Below, one piece after another: positions 9,751 to 18,342 of a stretch of 64,000 nucleotides of DNA. Made by a program: the position numbers and the translations under genes. The notes under the pieces are model-generated. The model saw only the letters and a list, made by a program, of their open reading frames with translations. It searched no databases and was not told the DNA's origin. This DNA is from Cellulomonas gilvus ATCC 13127 (lineage in GTDB: Bacteria > Actinomycetota > Actinomycetes > Actinomycetales > Cellulomonadaceae). Location: positions 3,038,001 through 3,102,000 of the forward strand of contig NC_015671.1 in assembly GCF_000218545.1 (NCBI RefSeq). Reading direction: 5' to 3'. Positions within the stretch are counted from its first letter, which is position 1. Each line of letters starts with the position of its first letter.

Positions 9751-10446
9751 TCAGCCGACGAGCGAGTGCAGCACCGACGTGAAGAAGCGCAGTCCGTCCG
9801 TGCCGCTGCGCGGACCCTGGCCGCCGTCCGGGCCGAAGCCGGCCTCGACCGCATGCTCGGGGTGCGGCATGAGGCCGACCACGTTGCCGCGTGCGTTGCT
9901 GATGCCCGCGATGTCGCGGCGCGACCCGTTCGGGTTGCCGCCTGTGTACCGGAAGACGACGCGTCCCTCACCCTCGAGCTCGTCGAGGGTGCGCTCGTCG
10001 GCCACGTACTGGCCGTCCTGGTTCTTCAGCGGGATGGTGATCTGCTCACCCGCTGTGTAGTCGCGGGTCCACGCCGTGTCCGCGTTCTCGACCGTGAGCA
10101 CCTGCTCGCGGCACACGAAGTGCAGGTGGTCGTTCTTGATCATCGAGCCGGGGAGCAGGTGCGCCTCGGTCAGCACCTGGAAGCCGTTGCAGATGCCGAG
10201 CACCGGCAGGCCCCGGTGCGCGCCGTCGACGATCTCGCTCATCACCGGCGCGAAGCGGCTGATGGCGCCCGCACGCAGGTAGTCGCCGTAGGAGAACCCG
10301 CCCGGCAGCACCACCGCGTCGACGCCGTGCAGGTCGGCGTCGGCGTGCCACAGCGCGACGGGCTCGCCCCCCGCGAGCCGCACGGCCCGCGCGGCGTCCC
10401 TGTCGTCGAGCGTGCCGGGGAACGTGACGACGCCGATGCGGGTCAC
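9751..10446 (-). CDS. purQ: Phosphoribosylformylglycinamidine synthase subunit PurQ
   Basis: A 231-residue class I glutamine amidotransferase. The nucleophile Cys lies in GICNGFQVL and the His-Glu pair in MPHPEHAVE, so the catalytic triad is complete. It supplies ammonia to the PurL subunit for the fourth step of purine synthesis. GTG 10446 overlaps the purS stop by four bases (GTGA), the standard coupled arrangement. purL is not in the window. Confidence 0.95.
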   Translation of the reverse strand: MTRIGVVTFPGTLDDRDAARAVRLAGGEPVALWHADADLHGVDAVVLPGGFSYGDYLRAGAISRFAPVMSEIVDGAHRGLPVLGICNGFQVLTEAHLLPGSMIKNDHLHFVCREQVLTVENADTAWTRDYTAGEQITIPLKNQDGQYVADERTLDELEGEGRVVFRYTGGNPNGSRRDIAGISNARGNVVGLMPHPEHAVEAGFGPDGGQGPRSGTDGLRFFTSVLHSLVG

Positions 10447-10700
10447 GCCTGCTGCTCCTCGGCGTAGACCGCGACGACGTCCTCGATCACCGGGTTCGAC
10501 AGCACCTGCTCACCGGCGGCCCGGGCGGCCGCGATCACCTCCTCGGTGACCTCACCCTCGACCTCGAGCTCGAACCGCTTGCCCTGGCGCACGGCGCCGA
10601 ACTGCCCGAAGCCCAGCCGGCCCAGCGCTGCGGCCACCGCCTTGCCCTGCGGGTCCAGGATCTCGGGCTTCGGCATGACGTCGACGACAACTCGTCCCAC
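10443..10700 (-). CDS. purS: Phosphoribosylformylglycinamidine synthase subunit PurS
   Basis: An 85-residue PurS that bridges PurQ and PurL in the three-part FGAM synthase. The start GTG 10700 gives the conserved N-terminus [21 protein letters not shown] central KRFELEVEG strand and a C-terminal helix ending in YAEEQQA follow. It is the first gene of purS-purQ-GNAT on the minus strand. The longer frame to 10916 has no PurS similarity and is not used. Confidence 0.93.
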   Translation of the reverse strand: MGRVVVDVMPKPEILDPQGKAVAAALGRLGFGQFGAVRQGKRFELEVEGEVTEEVIAAARAAGEQVLSNPVIEDVVAVYAEEQQA

Positions 10701-11115
10701 AGGTCTGCTCCTGGTTGCACGGTGGCGGGGTCGTCGGGAGTCTACCGACCGCCCACCGCCGGCCCTCCCTCCGCCCGCCGATCGGACGCACCCCAGCGCG
10801 GGCGCAGTACCGCACGCACCGACCGGGCTCGCTCTCAGAGTCGTCCACCCCGCCCCCGCCCAGCGCGAGCGCCCCGCACCGATCGGACACGGAGAAGCGC
10901 TGATCCGGCGGCGCACGGCGGACGAGCTCAGCCGTCGGACCAGCTCGTCCCCGCGTGCACCCTGCGCGAGCGCCTCCAGCCGGTCACGTTGATCGCCCGC
11001 GACGGCCGGTTGCAGCTCCCGCGCCGACCCATGGCCACGATCCGCGCAGCACCCGCGCGTCTGCCACCGCTCGAGCGGTGGGATCGGCGCGTGCGCCGCC
11101 CGGTACGCGGCACCG
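10701..11115. other. Intergenic region without a convincing gene
   Basis: This 415-bp gap separates purS from the DUF222 gene. Open frames exist but read as Arg/Pro/Ala-rich GC shadows with no recognisable motif. It should hold the purS promoter near 10701-10760; no clear consensus is seen. I find no structured RNA or repeat. Confidence 0.5.
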
Positions 11116-12936
11116 TCAGTCGGGCGGAGGGTCGCCGGGTGCGTTGTAGGGGGTGCCGCGTCGGTCGCGGAACAGGTAACGCACGGGGACGGTCGGGTTC
11201 CCGAGCGATGCGCGGGACGGGGCTGCCCACCCCGGTGGTCCGCGTCGCTCGTCGCTGGCGACGTGGCCCCGTCCGGGCGGCGCGTCGGCGTCGAGGTCGA
11301 GGTGCGGCGAGGCCGCGACCGGGTCCGGGACGGTCGCTGGTGGGAGGCGTTCGATGTCGAGGTCGAGGCGGTGGACTTCGTGGTGGTGGAAGGTGCAGAG
11401 CAGGACGGCGTTGGTCAGGTCGGTGGTGCCGGTGTGGCGGTGCCACCAGGCGATGTGGTGGATCTGGCAGTGGCGTGCGGGTACGGAGCAGCCGTTCCAG
11501 GCGCAGCGGTGGTCGCGTGCGGTCACGGCGGTGCGTTGGGCGGGGGTGAACATGCGTCGGGTGCGTCCGACGTCCAGGGGCAGGCCGGCGGCGTTCATCA
11601 CGGTGCGGGTCATCGCGCAGTCGCACAGGGCGGCGGCGAGCTCGGTCGCGGTGATGGTGGTCCCGTCATCGGTGACCGCGGAGGGCACGGCAGCACTGTC
11701 ATCGTGGTCGCGGACACCAGCTCCTGCGCTGCTGGAGGTGAGGTCCGCGCCGGCTGGCCTGCTCTCGCGGGCATCAGCGCGTCGCTGCGCGCGAGCGCGC
11801 GTCCTGCGGGTCTGTTGGGTGGTGCGCACGGCGTGCCAGGTCTCGGCGGGCACGAGCAGGGTGATGTGGGCGGCCGGGGCTGACGGGGTCCCGTCGGGCA
11901 GGTCGGGGTCCGCGATCGGGTCCGGATCGGTCGCGTCCGGGGCGGGCGCGGTCGGCGCCGGGATGGCGGCTGCGGCCCCGACCGCGCGACTGGGGCGGTG
12001 CCCTGCGGTCAGGGTGTGCTGGGCCAGGGCGGTCAGCGCGTCGGCGCGGGCCTGATCACCCGTGCGGTCCGCATCCGGACGGTGCCCGGTGGCCTCCAGC
12101 GCGCGGGCCAGGACCTGCCCGGCGACCGGGTCCAACCGGCCCCGCAGGAACGTGCCGTCCGGGGCGTGCGACAACGTCAGGAACCGGGCACGGCGTGCCG
12201 CCTCGCGCCGGTCCTCGACCCCGTCCGGGTCGTCCTGCGCCGCCAGCGCCGCCAACGACCGGGAGAACTCCCGCGCATCGACACCCCGCGCGAGCTCGAC
12301 GACCTTCTCCTGACCCGCCGTCGTGCCCCACGCCGCGCTCAGACCCGCGCCCGCGTCCTGCCACGCCCGCGCCAGCACCTGCACATGCCCCACCGGAACG
12401 ACCCCGCCGGCGACCGCCTCACGCACCACCGGCAACGCCGCCAACGCCCCCGCCGCCGCGACCTGACCCGCCGCCTGCCACCGCGACGCACCCGTCAACC
12501 GGGCCCGCACATCCACGAACCCCCGCTCACCCCCAGCCACCGCTGCCGCCGCACGCTGCGAGGCGACCAGCACCGGGGCACGCACCGCCTCCACCACACC
12601 CGGCAACCCGTCCAGCACCCGCAGCACCCGCGCCCGCACCCGCCCGTCCCAACCCGCCGCACCATCAGCGACCGACACCAACCCCGCCAGACGCGCCGCC
12701 ACCGCCTCAAGCTCCACCAGCACATCCGCACCGGCGCCGACTTCGCGCGCCGACCGCCCACCGTCAGCCGGGGCCAGGGACCGGCGGCCAGCCGGCGCGT
12801 CCGCACCCGCGCTGTCCTCGCGCGGCCAAGGCGCGCCGTCAGCCGGGGCCGCACCACCGACGCGCGGGCGGGACGCGACGAGGGTGGCGGCGGCTTGAGC
12901 GCCACCGCTATCCACTGTCGCCCGCGATTCGAACAT
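11116..12936 (-). CDS. DUF222 and HNH-endonuclease domain protein (13E12-type family)
   Basis: A 606-residue protein. The N-terminal two-thirds is an Ala-rich helical DUF222 region (about residues 60-300), followed by a low-complexity Pro/Asp/Ala linker. A C-terminal HNH nuclease (about 490-560) shows RDHRCAWNGCSVPARHCQIHH, then AWWHRHTGTTDLTNAVLLCTFHHHEVH. The zinc Cys residues and catalytic His are intact. Such genes are multicopy in actinobacterial genomes and sometimes linked to mobile DNA; the biological role is unknown. ATG 12936 follows a TAGAAT hexamer by seven bases, so the transcript may be leaderless or nearly so. Confidence 0.85.
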   Translation of the reverse strand: MFESRATVDSGGAQAAATLVASRPRVGGAAPADGAPWPREDSAGADAPAGRRSLAPADGGRSAREVGAGADVLVELEAVAARLAGLVSVADGAAGWDGRVRARVLRVLDGLPGVVEAVRAPVLVASQRAAAAVAGGERGFVDVRARLTGASRWQAAGQVAAAGALAALPVVREAVAGGVVPVGHVQVLARAWQDAGAGLSAAWGTTAGQEKVVELARGVDAREFSRSLAALAAQDDPDGVEDRREAARRARFLTLSHAPDGTFLRGRLDPVAGQVLARALEATGHRPDADRTGDQARADALTALAQHTLTAGHRPSRAVGAAAAIPAPTAPAPDATDPDPIADPDLPDGTPSAPAAHITLLVPAETWHAVRTTQQTRRTRARAQRRADARESRPAGADLTSSSAGAGVRDHDDSAAVPSAVTDDGTTITATELAAALCDCAMTRTVMNAAGLPLDVGRTRRMFTPAQRTAVTARDHRCAWNGCSVPARHCQIHHIAWWHRHTGTTDLTNAVLLCTFHHHEVHRLDLDIERLPPATVPDPVAASPHLDLDADAPPGRGHVASDERRGPPGWAAPSRASLGNPTVPVRYLFRDRRGTPYNAPGDPPPD

Positions 12937-12943
12937 GTGTACG

Positions 12944-12949
12944 ATTCTA
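12944..12949 (-). promoter_or_regulatory. Probable -10 element of the DUF222/HNH gene
   Basis: Minus-strand TAGAAT lies at -13 to -8 relative to the ATG at 12936. With the usual six to seven bases to +1, transcription would begin at or next to the start codon. There is no Shine-Dalgarno sequence, which agrees. Confidence 0.45.
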
Positions 12950-13023
12950 GGGTCAAACGGACACGAGCACCAGACCCTGGGGACAACCCCACCACCCACG
13001 GGCCCACCGGCGGTGCCCCACGC

Positions 13024-14487
13024 TTACCCGAGCGAGGGGTCCCGGTGCACCCACGCCCCGGCGACGAGAGTGCCGCTCACGCCGAGCGACCGCAGCGCAC
13101 CCGGCGTGGCGGCGACGGCCACCGGGTCGTCGTCGAGCACGACGAGGTCCGCCGGCATCCCGACCCGCAACCCGCGCGGCTGTCCGTCCAACGACGCGTC
13201 CAGCGCGACCGCGGCGGGCAGCGCCTGCTCGGGGTGCCATGCGTCATCCCCGGGCGCGCCGCGATGCACCGCGGCGTCGATCGCGAGCCACGGGTCGAGC
13301 GGTGCGACGGGGGCGTCGGAGCCGAGCGCGAGCCGCGCACCGGCGCGGTGCAGCGCGCCGTACGGGAAGGCGCGGTCGGTCCGCCCGGCCCAGTGCTGCT
13401 CGGCGACGGAACGGTCGTCCACCAGGTGTGCGGGCTGCACGCTGGCGACCAGTCCGAGCCGGGCCAGCCGGGCGACGTCGGCGACGGACAGCAGCTGCGC
13501 GTGCTCGACCGAGCCGCGCGCCCCGGTCACCTCGAACGCGTCGAGCACCACGCGTGCGGCGGCGTCGCCGATGGCATGGAGCGCGGCGCGCAGGCCGTGC
13601 GCGTGCGCGTGCGCGAGCAGCGGCTCGAGCGTGGGGCCCGGTACGGACAGCACACCGCGGTCCGCGGTCCCGGGGTACGGGTCGTCGCACCAGGCCGTCC
13701 GGGTGTTCAGCGAGCCGTCGACGATGATCTTGAGCGGGCCCTGCGTGACGAGGCCGTGGACGTGGTCGCCGGTGTGCAGCTCGTCGTGCAGGACCCGGTC
13801 CAGGTACGCCTGCCAGACGCCGGCACGCACGCGCACGGGCACCCGGCCGGCCGCCGAGCGCCGCCGCCACACCGCGAGGTTGTCGGCGATCTCGAAGTCG
13901 ACGACGCCGACGACGCCCCGCGCCGCCGCGGCGAGCAGCGCGTCCTCGACCATGCCGTCCACGGCGTCGTCGGGCCACCGGTCGATCCCGCCCTGCAGCG
14001 GCAGCCAGTCGCCCTCGCGCAGCAGGCCGGGCACGGGGCGCGCGCCCAGGAACCGCAGGCCCGCGGTCGAGGCCCACGCGCAGTGCAGGTCGCCCGAGAC
14101 GAGCACCACGGGCACGTCGCCCGCGACGGCGTCGAGGTCCGCGACGAGCGGCTCGTCGGGCCACAGCCCGTCCCGGAACCCGTGCCCGACGAGCGGCGTC
14201 CCGGCCCGGGCATGCGGCAATGCGGCTGCGACGAGCGCGACGACCTGGGCGGCCGACGAGGCGCGCGACAGGTCGAGCCGACGGCGGCTCATGGCCCACT
14301 GCGTGGCGTGCACGTGCTGGTCCCAGAGCCCGGGCATGACGAACCGCCCGGCGCAGTCGACGACCTCGGCACCGGTGGGTACGGCGAGGCTCGGGGCGAG
14401 CGCACGGACCAGGCCGTCACGCACCAGCACGTCACCGGGCTCGTCGACGCCGGCGCGCCGCACCCGCCGCAGCACCAGTGACGTCAT
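13024..14487 (-). CDS. Amidohydrolase family protein (YtcJ-like)
   Basis: A 487-residue metal-dependent hydrolase. The N-terminal beta-sandwich strand GRFVMPGLWDQHVHATQW carries the HxH metal ligands. Later ligands appear in AALHAIGDAAAR and SVEHAQLL, and the catalytic Asp in LALGSDAPVAPLDPW. The C-terminal GMPADLVVLDDDP is typical of the subfamily-3 amidohydrolases. The substrate is unknown. The start at ATG 14487 lies ten bases after the purC stop on the same strand, so it is likely co-transcribed with purC although no pathway link is evident. Confidence 0.85.
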   Translation of the reverse strand: MTSLVLRRVRRAGVDEPGDVLVRDGLVRALAPSLAVPTGAEVVDCAGRFVMPGLWDQHVHATQWAMSRRRLDLSRASSAAQVVALVAAALPHARAGTPLVGHGFRDGLWPDEPLVADLDAVAGDVPVVLVSGDLHCAWASTAGLRFLGARPVPGLLREGDWLPLQGGIDRWPDDAVDGMVEDALLAAAARGVVGVVDFEIADNLAVWRRRSAAGRVPVRVRAGVWQAYLDRVLHDELHTGDHVHGLVTQGPLKIIVDGSLNTRTAWCDDPYPGTADRGVLSVPGPTLEPLLAHAHAHGLRAALHAIGDAAARVVLDAFEVTGARGSVEHAQLLSVADVARLARLGLVASVQPAHLVDDRSVAEQHWAGRTDRAFPYGALHRAGARLALGSDAPVAPLDPWLAIDAAVHRGAPGDDAWHPEQALPAAVALDASLDGQPRGLRVGMPADLVVLDDDPVAVAATPGALRSLGVSGTLVAGAWVHRDPSLG

Positions 14488-14497
14488 GCGTGCCGGC

Positions 14498-15430
14498 TCA
14501 GACGCTCAGCGGCACGCCGGTGAGCCGCTCGTACGCCTCGAGGTAGCGCGCCCGCGTCCGCTCGACCACGTCGGCGGGCAGCGGCGGCGGCGGCACGTCC
14601 GAGGCGCGCTCCCAGCCGGATGCGGCGGACGTCAGCCAGTCGCGCACGTACTGCTTGTCGAAGCTCGGCTGAGGGTGCCCGGGCTGCCACGCGTCCGCGG
14701 GCCAGAACCGCGACGAGTCGGGCGTCAGCACCTCGTCGCCGAGGACGACGGCACCGCTGCCGGGGTCGGTGCCGAACTCGAGCTTGGTGTCCGCCAGGAT
14801 CACGCCGCGCTCGCGTGCGACGGCCTCCGCCCGCGCGTACACCGCGAGGGTCAGATCGCGCAGCGTCACCGCAGCCTGGCCGCCGACGGTCTGCGCGACC
14901 ACCTCGAACGGGACGTTCTCGTCGTGCTCGCCCAGCTCGGCCTTGGTCGCGGGCGTGAAGATCGGCTCCGGCAGCCGCGACCCGTCCACCAGCCCCGGCG
15001 GCAGCGCGATGCCCGTGACCTGACCGGATGCGCGGTACTCCGCGAGGCCCGAACCCGTCAGGTACCCGCGCGCGACGCACTCGACGGGGAACATCTGCAG
15101 GCGGCGGCAGATCATGGCGCGCCCCGCGACGGCGGCCGGCACGTCCGTGGAGACCACGTGGCTCGGCACCAGGTCCGCGAGCTGCTCGAACCACCACAGC
15201 GACAGCTGCGTGAGCACCACACCCTTGTCGGGGATGCCCGGGGAGAGCACGTGGTCGTACGCGGAGACGCGGTCGCTCGCGACGACGAGCACGACGTCGC
15301 CGTGCGCCTCGCGGATCGCGTCGCCCTGCGCGGAGGCGTCCGGGGTGTACAGGTCCCGGACCTTCCCGGAGTACGTGTGCGCCCAGCCGGGCAGCGTCGC
15401 GGTCGGGGCGTCCGTGGCGTCGAGAGTCAC
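14498..15430 (-). CDS. purC: Phosphoribosylaminoimidazole-succinocarboxamide synthase
   Basis: A 310-residue SAICAR synthetase, step eight of purine synthesis, joining CAIR and aspartate with ATP. Family motifs are YSGKVRDLY, VVASDRVSAYDHVL, PVECVARGYLTGSG, the DTKLEFG loop and SFDKQYVRDWL. GTG 15430 stands nine bases after a GGGGGAG SD; GTG 15436 two codons upstream is an alternative. The downstream amidohydrolase probably shares the transcript. purD is close by but separated by a membrane-protein gene. Confidence 0.95.
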   Translation of the reverse strand: MTLDATDAPTATLPGWAHTYSGKVRDLYTPDASAQGDAIREAHGDVVLVVASDRVSAYDHVLSPGIPDKGVVLTQLSLWWFEQLADLVPSHVVSTDVPAAVAGRAMICRRLQMFPVECVARGYLTGSGLAEYRASGQVTGIALPPGLVDGSRLPEPIFTPATKAELGEHDENVPFEVVAQTVGGQAAVTLRDLTLAVYARAEAVARERGVILADTKLEFGTDPGSGAVVLGDEVLTPDSSRFWPADAWQPGHPQPSFDKQYVRDWLTSAASGWERASDVPPPPLPADVVERTRARYLEAYERLTGVPLSV

Positions 15431-15522
15431 GCGCACAGTCTCCCCCGCGAGCCCCGCCGGGTCACGCCACGTCTCACCCGCCGCCCGCCAGCGGCGGGGC
15501 GGCGGGGTGAGACGCCGACGGG

Positions 15523-16137
15523 TCAGTCCTCCTCGACGCAGAGGATCTTGCCCTCGTGCGCGATCGAGCCGTAGGTCGTCGCGGGGCACTCGGCCTCGTT
15601 CGTGACGACCGCCGTGGCGCGGTACTCGTGCGAACCGGAGCAGGGCACCAGGATCGTCTCGTCGCCGTCGCCCGACTTCCAGCACGAGCCGACCGAGGCG
15701 GTGAGATTCTCGGCCTCGACGTACTTCGCGACCGCGACGCCGCCGACCACCAGCGCCGCGACGACGGCCACAGCGGCGACGCCCAGACCGGGCTTGCTCA
15801 GGGCGGGCGCACCAGCGCCGCGCGACGCGCGGTAGATGCCCCCGGCGCGGAACAGCAGCACGGCGCCGAAGATCATGCCGCCCCACCACACGACGCCACC
15901 GCCCGACCCGCTCGCGACGATCGTGCTGATCGCGCCGGCCAGGAACAGGGCGATGCCGATCCAGAACGTCACGAGCATGCCCTTGCGGTGGTCCTGCTGC
16001 GGGCTCGGTGCGTCACCCTCCACCCACAGCTGCCACCCGGGAGGCGGCTCGGGCCAGGAGGGGTCCGGCTGCCAGTCCGGCGGCGGCTGCCAGCCCTCGG
16101 GTGCGGCCGGCCAGTTCGGCGGCGGGTTGTAGCGCAT
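15523..16137 (-). CDS. Small membrane protein with Pro/Trp-rich N-terminus
   Basis: A 204-residue protein; ATG 16137 has a GAGGAG SD. The N-terminus (about residues 1-45) is a PPxW-type repeat region rich in Pro and Trp. Three hydrophobic segments follow: FWIGIALFLAGAISTIVA, VVWWGGMIFGAVLLF and VAAVAVVAALVVGGVAVA. The C-terminal about 60 residues, outside the membrane, carry Cys pairs (GSCWKSG, VPCSGSHEYRA, ILCVEED). The PCSGSHEYRA pattern recalls septum-formation-type extracytoplasmic domains of actinobacteria. Function unknown. Confidence 0.75.
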   Translation of the reverse strand: MRYNPPPNWPAAPEGWQPPPDWQPDPSWPEPPPGWQLWVEGDAPSPQQDHRKGMLVTFWIGIALFLAGAISTIVASGSGGGVVWWGGMIFGAVLLFRAGGIYRASRGAGAPALSKPGLGVAAVAVVAALVVGGVAVAKYVEAENLTASVGSCWKSGDGDETILVPCSGSHEYRATAVVTNEAECPATTYGSIAHEGKILCVEED

Positions 16138-16251
16138 GCGGGCTCCTCGTCGTCGCGTCGTCCGACGCGTGTTCGTCGTCGCAGGTCACGCGGCAGATCG
16201 GCACGGTCTGGCCGTTCCTTGACCGCGCGCCGCGCGAAGGACTCGTCCGGC

Positions 16252-17511
16252 CTAGTGCTGCGCCGCGCGCAGGGCGATGTCGGTGCGGTGGTGCGACCCG
16301 GGCAGCGCGACGTGGCCGACGCCCGCGTACGCGGCGGCGCGCGCCGCGGACAGGTCAGGCCCGACCCCGACGACCGACAGCACACGGCCACCAGCGCTGA
16401 CCAGCACGCCGCCGTCGTCGGCCGTACCGGCGTGCAGGACGTGCACGCCGGGCTCCGCAGCCGCGGCGGCCAGACCCCCGATCGGGTCGCCCACCCGCGT
16501 GTCCACGGGGTACCCGGCGGACGCGACCACCACGGTGACCGCGGCGTCGTCGGACCACTCGAGCGGCGCGAGCGCACCCAGGCCCCCGGTGGCAGCGGCG
16601 AGCAGCACCCCGGCGAGCGGGGTGCGCAGTCGCGCGAGCACGACCTGCGTCTCGGGGTCGCCGAAGCGTGCGTTGAACTCGACGACGCGCACGCCGCGGG
16701 ACGTGAGCGCGAGCCCGCAGTAGAGGACCCCGACGAACGGCGTGCCGCGTCGGGCCATCGCCGCGACGGTCGGCCGGGCGACGGTCTCCAGGACCTCCTC
16801 GACCAGGTCCGCGGGCGCCCAGGGCAGCGGTGAGTACGCACCCATGCCGCCCGTGTTCGGACCCGCGTCGCCGTCGTGCGCGCGCTTGAAGTCCTGCGCG
16901 GGGACCAGCGGGACCACGTCGGTGCCGTCGCTCAGCACGAACAGCGAGACCTCGGGCCCGTCGAGGTACTCCTCGACGACGACCGCGCCGCCCTCCTTCG
17001 CGAGGCAGGCGCGCGCGTGCTCGTACGCGGTCGGACGGTCGTCGGTCACGACGACGCCCTTGCCTGCCGCGAGGCCGTCCTCCTTGACGACGTACGGCGC
17101 GCCGAACGCGTCGAGCGCGTCGTCGATCCGGTCCTCCGACGTCACCAGGCGGGGCGCGGCGGTGGGGACGCCTGCCTCGGCCATGACGTCCTTGGCGAAC
17201 GCCTTGGAGCCCTCGAGCCGCGCGGCCTGCCCGGACGGCCCGAACACCGGGATGCCGACCGCGCGCACCGCGTCCGCGACACCCGCGACGAGCGGCGCCT
17301 CCGGGCCGACGACGACGAGCTCGACGCCGAGCTCCCGCGCCAGGCCGGCGACCGCCGCGCCGTCGAGCTGGTCGACCGCGTGCAGCGTGGCGAGCTCGCC
17401 GATGCCGGGGTTCCCGGGTGCGGCGTGCACCTCGGTGACGGACGGGTCCAGGCGAAGCGCCCGGACGATCGCGTGCTCACGGGCGCCGGTGCCGACGACG
17501 AGGATCTTCAC
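16252..17511 (-). CDS. purD: Phosphoribosylamine-glycine ligase
   Basis: A 419-residue GAR synthetase of the ATP-grasp fold. The start GTG 17511 gives MKILVVGTGAREHAIVRAL, the conserved N-terminus. VVIGPEAPLVAG-type, YVVKEDGLAAGKGVVV, EEYLDGPEVSLF, NTGGMGAYSP and EFNARFGDPETQV motifs are all present. It makes GAR from phosphoribosylamine, glycine and ATP, step two of the pathway. The preceding gene (ArsR-type) lies 49 bp upstream on the same strand. Confidence 0.95.
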   Translation of the reverse strand: MKILVVGTGAREHAIVRALRLDPSVTEVHAAPGNPGIGELATLHAVDQLDGAAVAGLARELGVELVVVGPEAPLVAGVADAVRAVGIPVFGPSGQAARLEGSKAFAKDVMAEAGVPTAAPRLVTSEDRIDDALDAFGAPYVVKEDGLAAGKGVVVTDDRPTAYEHARACLAKEGGAVVVEEYLDGPEVSLFVLSDGTDVVPLVPAQDFKRAHDGDAGPNTGGMGAYSPLPWAPADLVEEVLETVARPTVAAMARRGTPFVGVLYCGLALTSRGVRVVEFNARFGDPETQVVLARLRTPLAGVLLAAATGGLGALAPLEWSDDAAVTVVVASAGYPVDTRVGDPIGGLAAAAAEPGVHVLHAGTADDGGVLVSAGGRVLSVVGVGPDLSAARAAAYAGVGHVALPGSHHRTDIALRAAQH

Positions 17512-17560
17512 GGCCGCGAGCGTACCGGCGCACCACCGCGCGGCACGGTGTGGTCCACGC

Positions 17561-18241
17561 TCAGTCGTCGAGCGGCAGCGGGAACACGTCGAGGAACGCC
17601 CGCACGCGTCGTCGCCCCTCGGTCTCGCCCGCACGCTTGCGCTGCTTGGCGGCCTCGGTGTGCCGGTCCAGCACCGCGGCGAGCTCCTGGGTCAGGGCGC
17701 GGCTCTCGTCGGGCGTGAGGTCGCTGGTCGAGGAGACGTGCATCGCCGACTCGCTCCACAGGTCCAGCTCGTCGAACGAGTCGAACGAGTCGAACCACCG
17801 CTGCAGCATCTCGGCGCGCTCCTGCACCACGGCGCGCAGCGCGATCCCTGCGGCGAGCCGCGACGCGGGGTCGGTGACGTCACGTCGCTCCATCGTGAAG
17901 CCCACGGGCCGCCACCACCGCTCGCGTCCGCCCGTCGGGGCGTCCGGGTCGTCCTCGATGAAGCCGTGCCGCTCGAGCTGGCGCAGGTGGTAGCTCGTCT
18001 GCCCCGTGCTCTCCCCCAGCCGCCGGGCGATCTGGCTCGCGGTCGCGCGCCCGTGCGCCGACAGGTCCCGGTACATCGCGATCCGCAGCGGGTGGGCGAA
18101 CGCCTTGAGCGCCTCGGGCGTCAGCGTGCGCCGGTCGAGCGGGAACGTCTGCTCGGCAGGAGCCGCGCCGGATGCGTCGTCAGGGGCGTCGTCAGGGGGC
18201 TCGTCGGGCACGCCGACGGCAGGGGGGTTGTGCCGAGCCAT
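17561..18241 (-). CDS. ArsR-type winged-helix transcriptional regulator
   Basis: A 226-residue protein starting at ATG 18241. Residues about 40-105 form the winged helix: LKAFAHPLRIAMYRDL, ASQIARRLGESTGQTSYHLRQLERHGFIE. No metal-binding Cys are seen, so it is a general ArsR-like (HTH_20 type) repressor. The C-terminal half is helical with WFDSFDSFDELDLWSESAMH. It is divergent from an MFS exporter, and the gap is filled with four copies of an 8-bp motif. It probably controls that exporter in response to an unknown compound. Confidence 0.85.
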   Translation of the reverse strand: MARHNPPAVGVPDEPPDDAPDDASGAAPAEQTFPLDRRTLTPEALKAFAHPLRIAMYRDLSAHGRATASQIARRLGESTGQTSYHLRQLERHGFIEDDPDAPTGGRERWWRPVGFTMERRDVTDPASRLAAGIALRAVVQERAEMLQRWFDSFDSFDELDLWSESAMHVSSTSDLTPDESRALTQELAAVLDRHTEAAKQRKRAGETEGRRRVRAFLDVFPLPLDD

Positions 18242-18242
18242 G

Positions 18243-18316
18243 TGCAGAGATACCTTTGCATTCGTTCCTTTGCAGAGATTTCTATGCACCACAGTCTCTG
18301 CATCGAACTCTCTGCA
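18243..18316. promoter_or_regulatory. Operator array with four TGCAGAGA half-sites
   Basis: TGCAGAGA occurs at 18243-18250 and 18271-18278, and its inverse TCTCTGCA at 18295-18302 and 18309-18316. Extra TTTGCA and ATGCA copies lie between. Two inverted pairs are thus nested between the divergent ArsR-type and MFS genes. This strip is also visibly richer in A/T than its surroundings, as expected of promoters plus operator. Confidence 0.7.
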
Positions 18317-18342
18317 CTTCGACGAGCGTAACGGGAGCAGCC

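Noticed and set aside
10722..11549. Open frames in the purS-DUF222 gap
   Set aside because: Arg/Pro-rich, no SD, no motif, and partly antisense to the DUF222 gene.
12935..15574. Very long plus-strand frame across amidohydrolase and purC
   Set aside because: Ser/Ala/Arg/Thr-rich antisense shadow of two clearly conserved minus-strand genes.
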